64,000 nt of DNA, taken from assembly GCA_934183305.1 (NCBI GenBank), contig CAKPSF010000005.1:1-64000 (forward strand), written 5' to 3'. The translations under genes and the position numbers were made by a program. Shown here piece after piece: positions 52,152-60,636 of the stretch. The DNA comes from an uncultured Clostridia bacterium. GTDB taxonomy: Bacteria > Bacillota > Clostridia > TANB77 > CAG-508. Each line of letters starts with the position of its first letter. Position 1 is the stretch's first letter. Under the pieces are notes generated by a model, which was not told the DNA's origin, ran no database searches, and saw nothing but the letters and a program-made list of their open reading frames with translations.

Positions 52152-53588
52152 TTAATATTGTTTTCCCCAAACTACCATCTTATTAGCTGGTTTTCCGCAA
52201 CATACACATTTATCTGATATCTTTTCTTGTTCAAATGGCATACATCTTGATTTTGCACCAGTTAATTCTCTTATCTTATTTTCGCACTCTTCATCTCCGC
52301 ACCACATTGCTTTTATAAAGCCTTGATTTGTTTCCATAGAGTTTTTAAATTCATCCAAACTTAATGCAACTGTTGTTTTTTCTTTTAATCTATTTTTGCA
52401 TTCTTCAAACATATTGTTATGAATATTTGTAAGCATTTTTTCTACTTCTTCTTTTAAATTATCTAATTTAACAGTTACTTTTTCAGTTGTATCTCTTCTC
52501 ACTAAAATACATTCTCCATTTTCAATATCTCTTGGTCCAATTTCTAATCTTATTGGCACGCCTTTCATTTCCCAGTAATTAAATTTATAGCCTGGTGAAT
52601 ATTTATCTCTATCATCTACTTTTATCCTAAATTCACTTGATAAACTATTCTTTATTTCATAAACTTTGTCTAATACTCCAGCTTTATGTTGTGCAATTGG
52701 AACTATAACTACTTGAACTGGTGCAACTCTTGGTGGTAATTTAAGTCCTCTGTTGTCGCCATGTGCCATAATTAATGCCCCTATTAATCTAGTAGAGCTT
52801 CCCCAAGAAGTCTGATAAGCATACTCTTCTTTTCCTTCTCTGTTTTGGAATTTTATATCAAATGGCTTAGTAAAATTTTGTCCAAAATAATGTGAAGTTG
52901 CAGATTGTAATGCCCTGCCATCATGCATCATGCTTTCAATTGTATATGTCTCTTCAGCTCCTGCAAATTTTTCACTTTCAGTCTTTATTCCCTTTATAAC
53001 TGGTATTGCAAGTAAATTCTCTGCAACATCTGCATATATATCTAGCATTTGCATTGTTCTTTCTTTAGCTTCTTTTGCTGTTTCATGTACTGTATGCCCT
53101 TCTTGCCATAGAAACTCTCTTGATCTTAGAAATGGTCTTGTTTCTTTTTCCCATCTTAAAACATTACACCATTGATTATATACAAATGGTAAATCTCTCC
53201 AAGATTTAAGCCATTTTGAGTACATTGTTGATATTATAGTTTCAGATGTTGGTCTTATGCACAATCTTTCATCTAGTTTTTCTCCACCAGCTTCTGTAAC
53301 CCATGCAACTTCTGGTGCAAAACCTTCCACATGATCTTTTTCTTTTTGTAATAAACTTTCTGGTATTAACACAGGAAAGTACACATTTTCTACTCCTGTT
53401 TCTTTAAATTTTTTATCTGTATAATTTTGAATATTTTCCCAAATAGCATAACCATATGGTTTAATTGCAATACATCCTTTTGTGTCTGTATAATCTGCAA
53501 GTTCTGCTTTTAATACTATATCTGTATACCACTGAGCAAAATCCTCATCTATATTTGTTATTTCTTTAACAAAATCATTATTTTCCAT
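52152..53588 (-). CDS. proS: Prolyl-tRNA synthetase, archaeal/eukaryotic-like type
   Basis: A 478-residue class II synthetase. It lacks the inserted editing domain of the bacterial-type enzyme and has the extra C-terminal zinc-like domain of the short form (MWCGDEECENKIREL, KCVCCGKPA, ending in Tyr). Motif 2 is FLRSREFLWQEGHTVH, motif 3 ALIMAHGDNRGLKLPP. This type is common in Clostridia. Start ATG follows GGAGGAGA. Its terminator overlaps the start region of the cysteine desulfurase gene. Confidence 0.96.
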   Translation of the reverse strand: MENNDFVKEITNIDEDFAQWYTDIVLKAELADYTDTKGCIAIKPYGYAIWENIQNYTDKKFKETGVENVYFPVLIPESLLQKEKDHVEGFAPEVAWVTEAGGEKLDERLCIRPTSETIISTMYSKWLKSWRDLPFVYNQWCNVLRWEKETRPFLRSREFLWQEGHTVHETAKEAKERTMQMLDIYADVAENLLAIPVIKGIKTESEKFAGAEETYTIESMMHDGRALQSATSHYFGQNFTKPFDIKFQNREGKEEYAYQTSWGSSTRLIGALIMAHGDNRGLKLPPRVAPVQVVIVPIAQHKAGVLDKVYEIKNSLSSEFRIKVDDRDKYSPGYKFNYWEMKGVPIRLEIGPRDIENGECILVRRDTTEKVTVKLDNLKEEVEKMLTNIHNNMFEECKNRLKEKTTVALSLDEFKNSMETNQGFIKAMWCGDEECENKIRELTGAKSRCMPFEQEKISDKCVCCGKPANKMVVWGKQY

Positions 53589-53602
53589 TTTATCTCCTCC
53601 AA

Positions 53603-54241
53603 TTAATTATTTTCATTCTTTTTCTCAAGTTCTTCTTCCCTTTCGGGCATTGGAGCCTCATTGTCTATTTCTTCTTTTTCTTCATTATTTACTAAATCGT
53701 CTATTACTATTTGTTGATTTTCGTCTAATTTATATCTTGGTAATTCTGGAAGCTCTTCTAAAGAAGAATAGCCAAACATTCTCAAAAATTCTTTTGTTGT
53801 AGCATATGTTGTTGGTCTGCCTGGTGCATCTAAACGTCCAACATCTTCTATTAAATTATGTTCTAATAATTTATATATTGTTCCATCAGAATTAACACCT
53901 CTTATAGACTCAATTTCAGCTCTTGTAATCTTAGGATTATATGCAATTATTGCTAATGTTTCTAAAGCTGCCTGAGACAAATTAGGTTTATTTCTTTTAT
54001 CTATAATCTGATATATATATTCATAATTTTCTTTTCTAGAACAAAGTTGATAACCATTATTAACTTTAATTATTTGTATTCCTCTTCCTGCTTCGTCAAA
54101 CTCTACTTTCATACTTTCAATAATTTCTTCAATATTTTCTGGTGCAAGTTCTAAAACAGATGCAAGTTCATTTACACTTATATCTCTTCCTATTGCAAAC
54201 ATTATTGATTCAATTATTTGTTTGATTTTTTCTATTTCCAT
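53603..54241 (-). CDS. scpB: Segregation and condensation protein B
   Basis: A 212-residue ScpB, partner of SMC and ScpA in chromosome condensation. Two winged-helix domains (about 1-85 and 90-165) include LSQAALETLAIIAYNPKITRAEIESIRG and the ending RPTTYATTKEFLRMFG. The last 45 residues are acidic (Glu/Asn-rich). ScpA is not adjacent. It lies 14 bp upstream of proS. Confidence 0.95.
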   Translation of the reverse strand: MEIEKIKQIIESIMFAIGRDISVNELASVLELAPENIEEIIESMKVEFDEAGRGIQIIKVNNGYQLCSRKENYEYIYQIIDKRNKPNLSQAALETLAIIAYNPKITRAEIESIRGVNSDGTIYKLLEHNLIEDVGRLDAPGRPTTYATTKEFLRMFGYSSLEELPELPRYKLDENQQIVIDDLVNNEEKEEIDNEAPMPEREEELEKKNENN

Positions 54242-54411
54242 AACTTAAGTACTTTCCCCTTAAAATAATATATACTATTTTATATTATTTTTCCAAAATA
54301 GTCAAATTAATTTGCAATAGTAATAAAAAGAAAAAATTGTAGTGATAATGTATTGTTTTTTATTTTTTCTTGTGATAATATAACTTTATAATAAAAATAT
54401 GAGGTGAGCAT

Positions 54412-54585
54412 ATGAGTGAAGAACCAAAAAAAATAGAAGTTGTTTCTGGCGATGGAAAAGATTTGGAAATTTCAAATGTTTCTACTCATCTTTCTATTGC
54501 TAAACCTAAGATTAAAAATGATGATGATAAAAAACAAGAAATTGTTATACCACAAGTAAAAAAAGAAAAGAAAAAAGAGAACTAA
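54412..54585 (+). CDS. 57-residue charged protein, unknown
   Basis: ATG after GAGGTGAGC, then MSEEPKKIEVVSGDGKDLEI and a Lys/Asp-rich remainder ending PQVKKEKKKEN. It is hydrophilic, probably disordered, with no membrane part. It has its own terminator; a TATAAT -10 at 54387-54392 lacks a good -35, so a weak or alternative sigma promoter is possible. Small lysine-rich proteins of this kind occur in spores, but no spore family is recognised. Confidence 0.55.
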   Translation: MSEEPKKIEVVSGDGKDLEISNVSTHLSIAKPKIKNDDDKKQEIVIPQVKKEKKKEN

Positions 54586-54606
54586 TTTATTTTAGTTCTC
54601 TTTTCT
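54577..54606 (+). terminator. Terminator of the 54412 gene
   Basis: GAGAACTAA/TTAGTTCTC stem with a TTTATT loop and TTTTCTT tail; the stem overlaps the stop codon. It also faces the 54642 gene. Confidence 0.8.
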
Positions 54607-54641
54607 TGTAATATATATATTTATATAAAGCTAGAGGCTAT

Positions 54642-55331
54642 TTATACAGCTTCTTCAACCTTATCTTCTTTAATAAACTCATTATTATCACTTAAAACTT
54701 CAAGGCTTGAAATTGAAACTTCATATGCCACTCTGTTTTCTATTGTTCCATCTTCATGTTTCTTTTCATAATTTCTTGATTGAACTCTACCTACTACTTT
54801 TACTTCTGTTCCAACTGCTAAGTTTTGACAGAATCTTGCATTTCTTCCCCATGCAATTGATGGAATATAGTCTGATTTATTATATGCTCTATTTACTGCT
54901 AATAAAACATCTGCAATTTCTCTACCAAATGGTGTTTGTCTATATATTGGGTTTTTACAAATATATCCAAGTAATCTAACTTCATTTGATGTTTTTTTAG
55001 TTTGTTCTAGTTCTTCTTCTGTAAGTTTATCTTCTGTAAGAACATCTTTTGCAAATACTGTTAATATTAACTTATTTCTTTCATTTTCATAACTATTGTA
55101 TGATCTAAATTGACCTTTTATTATTAGTTTGTTTCCTATTGTTAATAAATCATCATTAATTATTCTTTCTGATGCAGTTACAGGTATAATATCTGTTGTA
55201 TCACTTAAACGTGCTACTTCTAAATCAAATATGTAAAATTTTTCTCCATAAGTCTCATGACTAAATCTTTTCTCACTTGTTACCTTTCCCACTAACATTA
55301 AATGGTTATTATCTGAATAATTTGTTTCCAA
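54642..55331 (-). CDS. Tandem OB-fold single-stranded DNA-binding-like protein
   Basis: 229 residues with two SSB/PriB-like OB folds: about 8-95 (NHLMLVGKVTSEKRF, then KFYIFDLEVAR) and about 115-215 (NEVRLLGYICKNPIYRQTPFG, then IPSIAWGRNARFCQNLAVGTEVKVVGRV). The second retains the SSB-like pattern, the first is divergent. The acidic tail (about 216-229) is short. Start is TTG with GGAGG 7 nt upstream. A role in DNA or RNA binding is inferred; standard ssb is not in this window, so it may be an extra paralogue. Confidence 0.75.
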   Translation of the reverse strand: METNYSDNNHLMLVGKVTSEKRFSHETYGEKFYIFDLEVARLSDTTDIIPVTASERIINDDLLTIGNKLIIKGQFRSYNSYENERNKLILTVFAKDVLTEDKLTEEELEQTKKTSNEVRLLGYICKNPIYRQTPFGREIADVLLAVNRAYNKSDYIPSIAWGRNARFCQNLAVGTEVKVVGRVQSRNYEKKHEDGTIENRVAYEVSISSLEVLSDNNEFIKEDKVEEAV

Positions 55332-55525
55332 TTTTATTCCTCCCTAATATATTTTATTTCTATTCTTAAGTATTCTATTCATAAAGCTATTTTTTATGCA
55401 AACTTTTGTATTGCCACTTTCTATTATACTACCTTTTTATGGTTTTGTCTACATAAAAAGTTAAATTTGTTATATTTTTCTTTATTTTTGTAGTATTTTA
55501 AGGATTATTTTTACTTTTTTACAAT

Positions 55526-55717
55526 TTATTTATGTATATTTGCTGTATTATTGATATCATTCCCTTTTATTTCATTGTTAATACTATTAGAAGAAATTTT
55601 TAATAATTTCACATCCTCATTTGGAGTTAGTCCAACCCCAAATGCAAATATTCCAAGTACAATAAAAGTTGCTACTACATATGAATATATTTTATTTTTG
55701 TTAAGTACATATATCAT
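55526..55717 (-). CDS. 63-residue single-pass membrane protein, unknown
   Basis: The ATG at 55717 has GGAGG 5 nt upstream; the longer frame to 55729 needs a TTG start lying in that site. The product has one membrane helix (about residues 14-34, VVATFIVLGIFAFGVGL) and an Asn-rich outer tail. Not recognised. The 190 bp downstream hold no gene that I can see. Confidence 0.55.
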   Translation of the reverse strand: MIYVLNKNKIYSYVVATFIVLGIFAFGVGLTPNEDVKLLKISSNSINNEIKGNDINNTANIHK

Positions 55718-55753
55718 AAAAACCTCCAACTAAGCGAATTCTCCCATACAAAA

Positions 55754-55784
55754 AAATAAAGAGATATAGATCTCTTTATTTTAT
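55754..55784. terminator. Terminator after the S4-domain gene
   Basis: AAATAAAGAGAT/ATCTCTTTATTT with a short loop; on the minus strand it is followed by TTTT. Confidence 0.8.
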
Positions 55785-55805
55785 TCATATATGTTTAAAA
55801 TATTC

Positions 55806-56042
55806 CTATAAAACTTTAATAAGCTCTGGTAAGTTTTTCCCCGCAACTTCTGGTATTTCTATAATTTCGAATTTTGAAAGTTTGTCTCCAAATCTTATTT
55901 CAACTATATCACCTTTTTTTACATCATAACTTGCTTTTACAATTTTACCATTAACGCTTATCCTTCCACTGTCTGCTGCTTCATTTGCTATCGTTCTTCT
56001 TTTAATTACTCTTGCAACTTTTAAAAATTTATCTATACGCAT
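55806..56042 (-). CDS. rqcP: S4-domain RNA-binding protein, RqcP-like
   Basis: A 78-residue protein made of one S4 domain: MRIDKFLKVARVIKRRTIAN, SGRISVNGKIVKASYDVK, KGDIVEIRFGDKLSKFEI. RqcP (YabO, Hsp15 family) binds obstructed 50S subunits and helps RqcH add C-terminal alanine tails in ribosome quality control. RqcH is not in the window. It lies 17 bp after another S4 gene. Confidence 0.88.
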   Translation of the reverse strand: MRIDKFLKVARVIKRRTIANEAADSGRISVNGKIVKASYDVKKGDIVEIRFGDKLSKFEIIEIPEVAGKNLPELIKVL

Positions 56043-56059
56043 TTTCTTAACCTTTCTTA

Positions 56060-56866
56060 TTAAATAAATTTATTTACTATTAGTTTTATTCTATCATTTC
56101 TGGTTTTTCCTTCTATACTTCCTATTTCAAATCTGCCTTTACCTCTTATTGTTATAATATCATTTTCTTTTATTTGTTTAGTTTGTTTTTCTATATTTTC
56201 AAAATTAACATATACTCTTCCTGTATTAATTATTTCTTCTGCATTTCCTCTTGAAGTATTTAATATCTCAGCTACAATGCAATCCATTCTCATTGATGGT
56301 ACTATAATTCTCATTTCTTGTTTATTAACTTCTTTTTTTCTAACTTCACATAGTTCAATATTTTCTATAACTGATTTGCTAAATCTGGTTAATGAATTTA
56401 AATTACTAATTAAAAACTTAGAAATTTCATTTAACACTAATATATCTGCCCCATCCTCAAAAACAAGTATATCTCCTATTTTTTCTCTTTTTAATCCTAA
56501 TTTTATTAAACCACCTAAATAATCTCTATGGGTATATTTATTATACATTTCTTTAGGCAATTTTATTCGTATGCAATTTATAGGTATTGCTTTGCTATAC
56601 TCTTTATTTATAATACTAGACAATTTTTCTGGATAAAATAATATTATATTTCGTTCTGTTTCTTCTATTCCCCCAGTAATAATATAATTCTTAATATTTT
56701 CTTGTTTTAATATTCTTTCTAATAGATGTTTTTGGTACAAATCTAAAAAGTCTGTATATTCTACTTTGTTTTTAGATATTGCCAATTCCATTTTATCTAT
56801 CATTTTTGAAATTAGCAGTTTATCTTCTGTTTTTGTATATTTATTTAGTATTTTTTGTTTGTCCAT
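56060..56866 (-). CDS. ylmH: YlmH family S4-domain RNA-binding protein
   Basis: About 268 residues. The N-terminal YlmH fold includes TGGIEETERNIILFYPE, THRDYLGGLIKLGLKREKIGD and VFEDGADILVLNEI; the C-terminal S4 domain (about 195-265) has MRMDCIVAEILNTSRGNAEE and INTGRVYVNFE. YlmH also binds stalled 50S subunits in quality control. ATG at 56866 with AAAGGA 6 nt upstream was preferred to 56896. In most Firmicutes ylmH is in the division cluster; here it is paired with rqcP, an informative pairing. Confidence 0.88.
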   Translation of the reverse strand: MDKQKILNKYTKTEDKLLISKMIDKMELAISKNKVEYTDFLDLYQKHLLERILKQENIKNYIITGGIEETERNIILFYPEKLSSIINKEYSKAIPINCIRIKLPKEMYNKYTHRDYLGGLIKLGLKREKIGDILVFEDGADILVLNEISKFLISNLNSLTRFSKSVIENIELCEVRKKEVNKQEMRIIVPSMRMDCIVAEILNTSRGNAEEIINTGRVYVNFENIEKQTKQIKENDIITIRGKGRFEIGSIEGKTRNDRIKLIVNKFI

Positions 56867-56920
56867 GTTTTTTCCTTTTACATTTAAAGGTTGCATAATT
56901 TAATGCAACCTTCTCTATTT

Positions 56921-57382
56921 TTATTTATTAGTAGAGCCAAATCCGCCTAATCTTTCTCCTTCTGCATTATCGTTATCTACCACAAAATACTTTTGGAATA
57001 TTCCTTGTCCAATAGCATCTCCTTTTTTTATTTCTACATCTACATCTTTTATATTATAAAATGCAAACATAATATGTCCATCATTGTCTGGATTTTCATA
57101 ATAATCCGCATCTACTATTCCAACACTATTTGCTAAGACCAAACCTTTTTTCTTTGGATTGGAACTTCTGTTACAAAGCATTAAATATTCCCCTTCTCCC
57201 ATATATGATTTCAATCCCGTTTTCACAAGAGTAGGAGCCATTCCTGGCTTAAATGCTGGTATTATACAGTCTTCTGCTGCTTCTATATCATATCCGGCTG
57301 AATATTTTGTTTTTCTTATTGGTAAATTTATTCCTTTGTTTTCAAATCCCTTTGCAATTTCAAATCCTCTAACTTTTTCCAT
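56921..57382 (-). CDS. dut: dUTP diphosphatase
   Basis: A 153-residue trimeric dUTPase. Motifs: AGYDIEA, NRSSNPKKKG, NSVGIVDADYY with the catalytic Asp, and the C-terminal RLGGFGST that closes over the nucleotide. It removes dUTP and supplies dUMP. The NPKKKG and YYENPDNDGHIM features match a group also found in phages. Identity is clear; start at ATG 57382 has GGAGAGG upstream. Confidence 0.95.
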   Translation of the reverse strand: MEKVRGFEIAKGFENKGINLPIRKTKYSAGYDIEAAEDCIIPAFKPGMAPTLVKTGLKSYMGEGEYLMLCNRSSNPKKKGLVLANSVGIVDADYYENPDNDGHIMFAFYNIKDVDVEIKKGDAIGQGIFQKYFVVDNDNAEGERLGGFGSTNK

Positions 57383-57450
57383 TTCAATACTTCCTCTCCA
57401 AATATCTTTTTTCTAATTATATTTATAATTTTATTGTTTGTCAATTGTTT

Positions 57451-58926
57451 TTAACGCTGTTGTTCATTTTGAATTGTCTTACTTTTTGGTAATTCTCCTG
57501 TTATGTTTCTATCCTTATATAATTCTTCTTCGCCTAATGTTTCGATTCCAATATATTCTTCCAATTTATATATTGTTTTATTTTCTATTTCATCACATAC
57601 TTTTTCATCATTACACAATGCATTTTTATATTTTGTTATGTCATCCTTATCTAACCATGCGACTCGTTTTGCATAGTCTCCCTTTGTTTCTTTGTCGAAA
57701 ACAGCACACATATTCTTTTTTGCTAAAAAAATATTAGAAATCGCTCTAGCTGTTCTTCCATTACCATCTGGAAAAGGATGAATATGTATAAATCTAAAAT
57801 GCATTTTTGCAACTTGTCTTATATATTCTTCTTTATTCATGTTGTCTGCATTTTCAATTAGTTCACTACACTGTTCAGCATATAATTTCATAGCCTGTGG
57901 AACGTCTCTAAAATTAACAAATCCAACATCTCTTTCTTTTACTCCAACATTTATACTTCTATACCCATTTTCATAATAATATTCTTGTCTTTTTCTGTTT
58001 ATATTTCTATTTATACTTATTATTTGTTCTTCAATTTTTTCTGGTTCCTTTTCAAATTCCGTTCCTAAAGCTTTAAGTTGTCCAGTTATATTAGCATATA
58101 TATCTTTTATTTCTTCTAATCCATTATTAGGATTCTCAAATGTTCCCAATATATCAAATAAATTATTTGATATATTAGAAAGCATACCATTATATCCTCT
58201 GCTCTTCTTTTCTCCTATAACCTCTAAAGAAGTTCCTTGTACCTCGTCATCAATTAAAGTTTGCATTATTTTATTATTTCCAAGAATATTATAAATAAAA
58301 TATTTTGACATATTTTCTATTTTGTCATCACTTAAATCTGTATTGCTTCTTAAATATTGTGAGTATCTATTTAAAAGTTCGTTATCTGTTATTTCTTTTC
58401 TACTTAAAGGGTTGAATATTCTAGAAAAGAAATGTTTTTTAGATAATTGAGGTGTTTGCTTTGAAAGTCTGGCTACATATGGTTTTATAACGTTTTGTAT
58501 TAATTCTTCCTTATTGTTTTCTCCAAGCAATATACTAGTAAAATTATCCGGAAAAGGTTTGTCCATTTCTAAATATGGTAATCCATTTTCAGAGACTCTC
58601 TTTTCAATCTTCATAGCTTTTGTTATTCCTGGTACTCCTCTTTGATTAGTTAATTTAGCTACTAATGTATTTTTAATTTCTCCTTTATCGCAAAGCAATT
58701 GTTCAACAATTTCACGTACTGTTTTTATATCTATATCGCTTTCATGTCTCTTTTTAATACCATTTTTATCTACATATGTTGCTTTACATTCGTTAGTTAG
58801 TACTTCTATTATCTCTCTTATTTCATCATCATAATAACTAATTCCAAACAAAGTAGCTAGTCCTTTTCCATTTTTAAGAGATTCATATAAACTTCTTGCT
58901 TTTTCAACTCTTTCGTTTTTCTCCAT
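57451..58926 (-). CDS. Fic domain protein
   Basis: A 491-residue protein. A large N-terminal part (about 1-330) with no recognised domain precedes the Fic core, whose motif HPFPDGNGRTAR is at residues 383-394 with catalytic His383. Fic proteins transfer AMP or other phosphate-containing groups to protein side chains. A possible degenerate autoinhibitory segment lies at DDEVQGTSLEVIGE (about 227-240), but a clear [S/T]xxxE[G/N] motif was not found. No toxin-antitoxin partner is adjacent. Target unknown; the long N-terminal region is unusual. Confidence 0.85.
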   Translation of the reverse strand: MEKNERVEKARSLYESLKNGKGLATLFGISYYDDEIREIIEVLTNECKATYVDKNGIKKRHESDIDIKTVREIVEQLLCDKGEIKNTLVAKLTNQRGVPGITKAMKIEKRVSENGLPYLEMDKPFPDNFTSILLGENNKEELIQNVIKPYVARLSKQTPQLSKKHFFSRIFNPLSRKEITDNELLNRYSQYLRSNTDLSDDKIENMSKYFIYNILGNNKIMQTLIDDEVQGTSLEVIGEKKSRGYNGMLSNISNNLFDILGTFENPNNGLEEIKDIYANITGQLKALGTEFEKEPEKIEEQIISINRNINRKRQEYYYENGYRSINVGVKERDVGFVNFRDVPQAMKLYAEQCSELIENADNMNKEEYIRQVAKMHFRFIHIHPFPDGNGRTARAISNIFLAKKNMCAVFDKETKGDYAKRVAWLDKDDITKYKNALCNDEKVCDEIENKTIYKLEEYIGIETLGEEELYKDRNITGELPKSKTIQNEQQR

Positions 58927-59009
58927 ATTTACTTTCTCACCTTTAAAAAACTTCTTAGACTATTATATTTATAATTATTTTATTTGTCAATTGGCTTGCA
59001 TATCGTATT

Positions 59010-59038
59010 TTGATTTTGGGTAAAATTTATGTTATAAT
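59010..59038 (+). promoter_or_regulatory. Promoter of the 59088 gene
   Basis: -35 TTGATT (59010-59015), 17-bp spacer, -10 TATAAT (59033-59038). Confidence 0.75.
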
Positions 59039-59087
59039 TTAAATAATAGTTAAATATTTAGCTATAAAAAAATAAGGAGTGTGTTTT

Positions 59088-59264
59088 ATGAAAAAAGATT
59101 GTTTCATCTCACCAAAAGGCGTTCCAACAAGAGAAATGGCAGAAAATCTTCTTAAAAAAATACGGAAAGAACATTTTTTTGATTGGATTGTACTAGATTC
59201 CTATTTTGAAGAACGAAGCGATGGCTGGCACGTAGTATGCATTTATTCAAGCAGTCGAAGATAA
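59088..59264 (+). CDS. 58-residue small protein, unknown
   Basis: ATG with AAGGAG 8 nt upstream; an in-frame start at 59079 is too close to that site. The product MKKDCFISPKGVPTREMAEN begins a mostly helical, soluble protein with two Trp and a Ser-rich end (IYSSSRR). Its own promoter and terminator make it an independent gene. No family recognised. Confidence 0.65.
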   Translation: MKKDCFISPKGVPTREMAENLLKKIRKEHFFDWIVLDSYFEERSDGWHVVCIYSSSRR

Positions 59265-59271
59265 AACACAG

Positions 59272-59304
59272 AAAAAGAGTGAATCAACTGATTCGCTCTT
59301 TTTT
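59272..59304 (+). terminator. Terminator of the 59088 gene
   Basis: AAAGAGTGAATC/GATTCGCTCTTT stem (one G-U), loop AACT, then T-run. Confidence 0.85.
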
Positions 59305-59315
59305 CATAAATAGAT

Positions 59316-60602
59316 TTAAAATTTATTGTGTTCATGATTATTTAGCATTTCATAATCTGCTTCTATATCTTGTACAATATCTTCTGGTTTTTTTGGATTT
59401 TTATTAATCTCTCTTGCAAATCTTTCTTGCAAATTCTTTTTACTATCACCTAATTCATCAGCCCATTGCTCCCAAGTTTTGTCTGTTCCAGGAACAATAT
59501 CTAATTCGCATACTTCATGTGTACTTCTATCTCCATCTGCATTTTCTTTTTTTATCTTATCAGTATCATCTCCATGATTTTCATGCATATCTGCTTCTAG
59601 GTCTATATTATCTCTATTGTGTATTCCTCTTCTTCCATCTATAATTTCTTGCATTTCCAAATCTGTTTGAATTCCAACATTATCTGTTTCTAGTTGTACT
59701 TCAACCGGGTCATTGCCATCATGTGTTCTACCTCCAGAGTAAACCTCTGCATATCCTCCAACTTCTTTTTGTTCAATGGAAAGGTAGAAATTATTATCAT
59801 TAATCCCTTTTGCTTTAAATCTTTTCATTGTCATATTTTTATTTTTCTCTGCATAACCGCCAAGTTCTAATTTGGTATTATCATCATACATTGGGTTATC
59901 TCCAGTTGCATCATCCACAGCTAATACATCTGTAATTTTCTTTCCTCCAGATGTTTCTTCTATTCTTCTTCCTTTATTGTCTAACATTATTACAGTCAAG
60001 TCATCTGATAATTTTTTATCATCTTCTGTATTTGGATATGCAAAAGCCAATTCTTTAACTTCACTTGGCAACCTAAGTTTTGTTCTTAAAGTATGTATTT
60101 TATCAACATAAGCTTTGTCTACATCTACTGTTTGAATTATGTATTTTGGTTTTTCTCTAGTGCTTTTACTATTCTCTTTCTTTTTGTCATCTTTTTCTTT
60201 TAACTTTTCTTGCTCTAACTGTTCTAATCCATCACTTTTTAGTTCTTTATCTTGATTATTTTCTGGTTCTTCTTCATTTTCTTTCGTTTTATTTATAACA
60301 TCTTTTATTGGTTCTGGTGACTCATATTTTAACATCAACTCACTAAAATCAACTTCTTCACCATTCAAATAACACATTCTTGAGGTTTCTTTTGTGTCTG
60401 GATCTTCAACCACAACAACGCAAAGATCAAATTCTTCTTTTTGATTTGTTTGTTTATTAATCAATTCAACCTTCTTATTATAATGTATAACATCTTTTAT
60501 TATACAATTTTCATAACCAATATGATTGTTTTTTAAATCATGTTCTGCTTTTGCCTTTATCTCTTTTAACTTTTCTAACAACTCTTCTCTCTTCTTATCC
60601 AT
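59316..60602 (-). CDS. Large hydrophilic acidic protein, unknown
   Basis: About 428 residues, no signal or membrane segment. Residues 1-25 are a coiled-coil-like helix, about 100-160 are low-complexity Lys/Glu/Asp, about 165-200 hold a small conserved-looking helical block (KAYVDKIHTLRTKLRLPSEV), and the rest is Asp/Asn-rich with EQWADELGDSKKNLQERF near the end. The ATG at 60602 has AGGTG 6 nt upstream; a longer frame overlaps rimO. No family recognised. It lies 35 bp after rimO and may be co-transcribed. Confidence 0.7.
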   Translation of the reverse strand: MDKKREELLEKLKEIKAKAEHDLKNNHIGYENCIIKDVIHYNKKVELINKQTNQKEEFDLCVVVVEDPDTKETSRMCYLNGEEVDFSELMLKYESPEPIKDVINKTKENEEEPENNQDKELKSDGLEQLEQEKLKEKDDKKKENSKSTREKPKYIIQTVDVDKAYVDKIHTLRTKLRLPSEVKELAFAYPNTEDDKKLSDDLTVIMLDNKGRRIEETSGGKKITDVLAVDDATGDNPMYDDNTKLELGGYAEKNKNMTMKRFKAKGINDNNFYLSIEQKEVGGYAEVYSGGRTHDGNDPVEVQLETDNVGIQTDLEMQEIIDGRRGIHNRDNIDLEADMHENHGDDTDKIKKENADGDRSTHEVCELDIVPGTDKTWEQWADELGDSKKNLQERFAREINKNPKKPEDIVQDIEADYEMLNNHEHNKF

Positions 60603-60636
60603 AAAAAGCACCTTTTCCTTTCTTTTAGTGCAAAAT

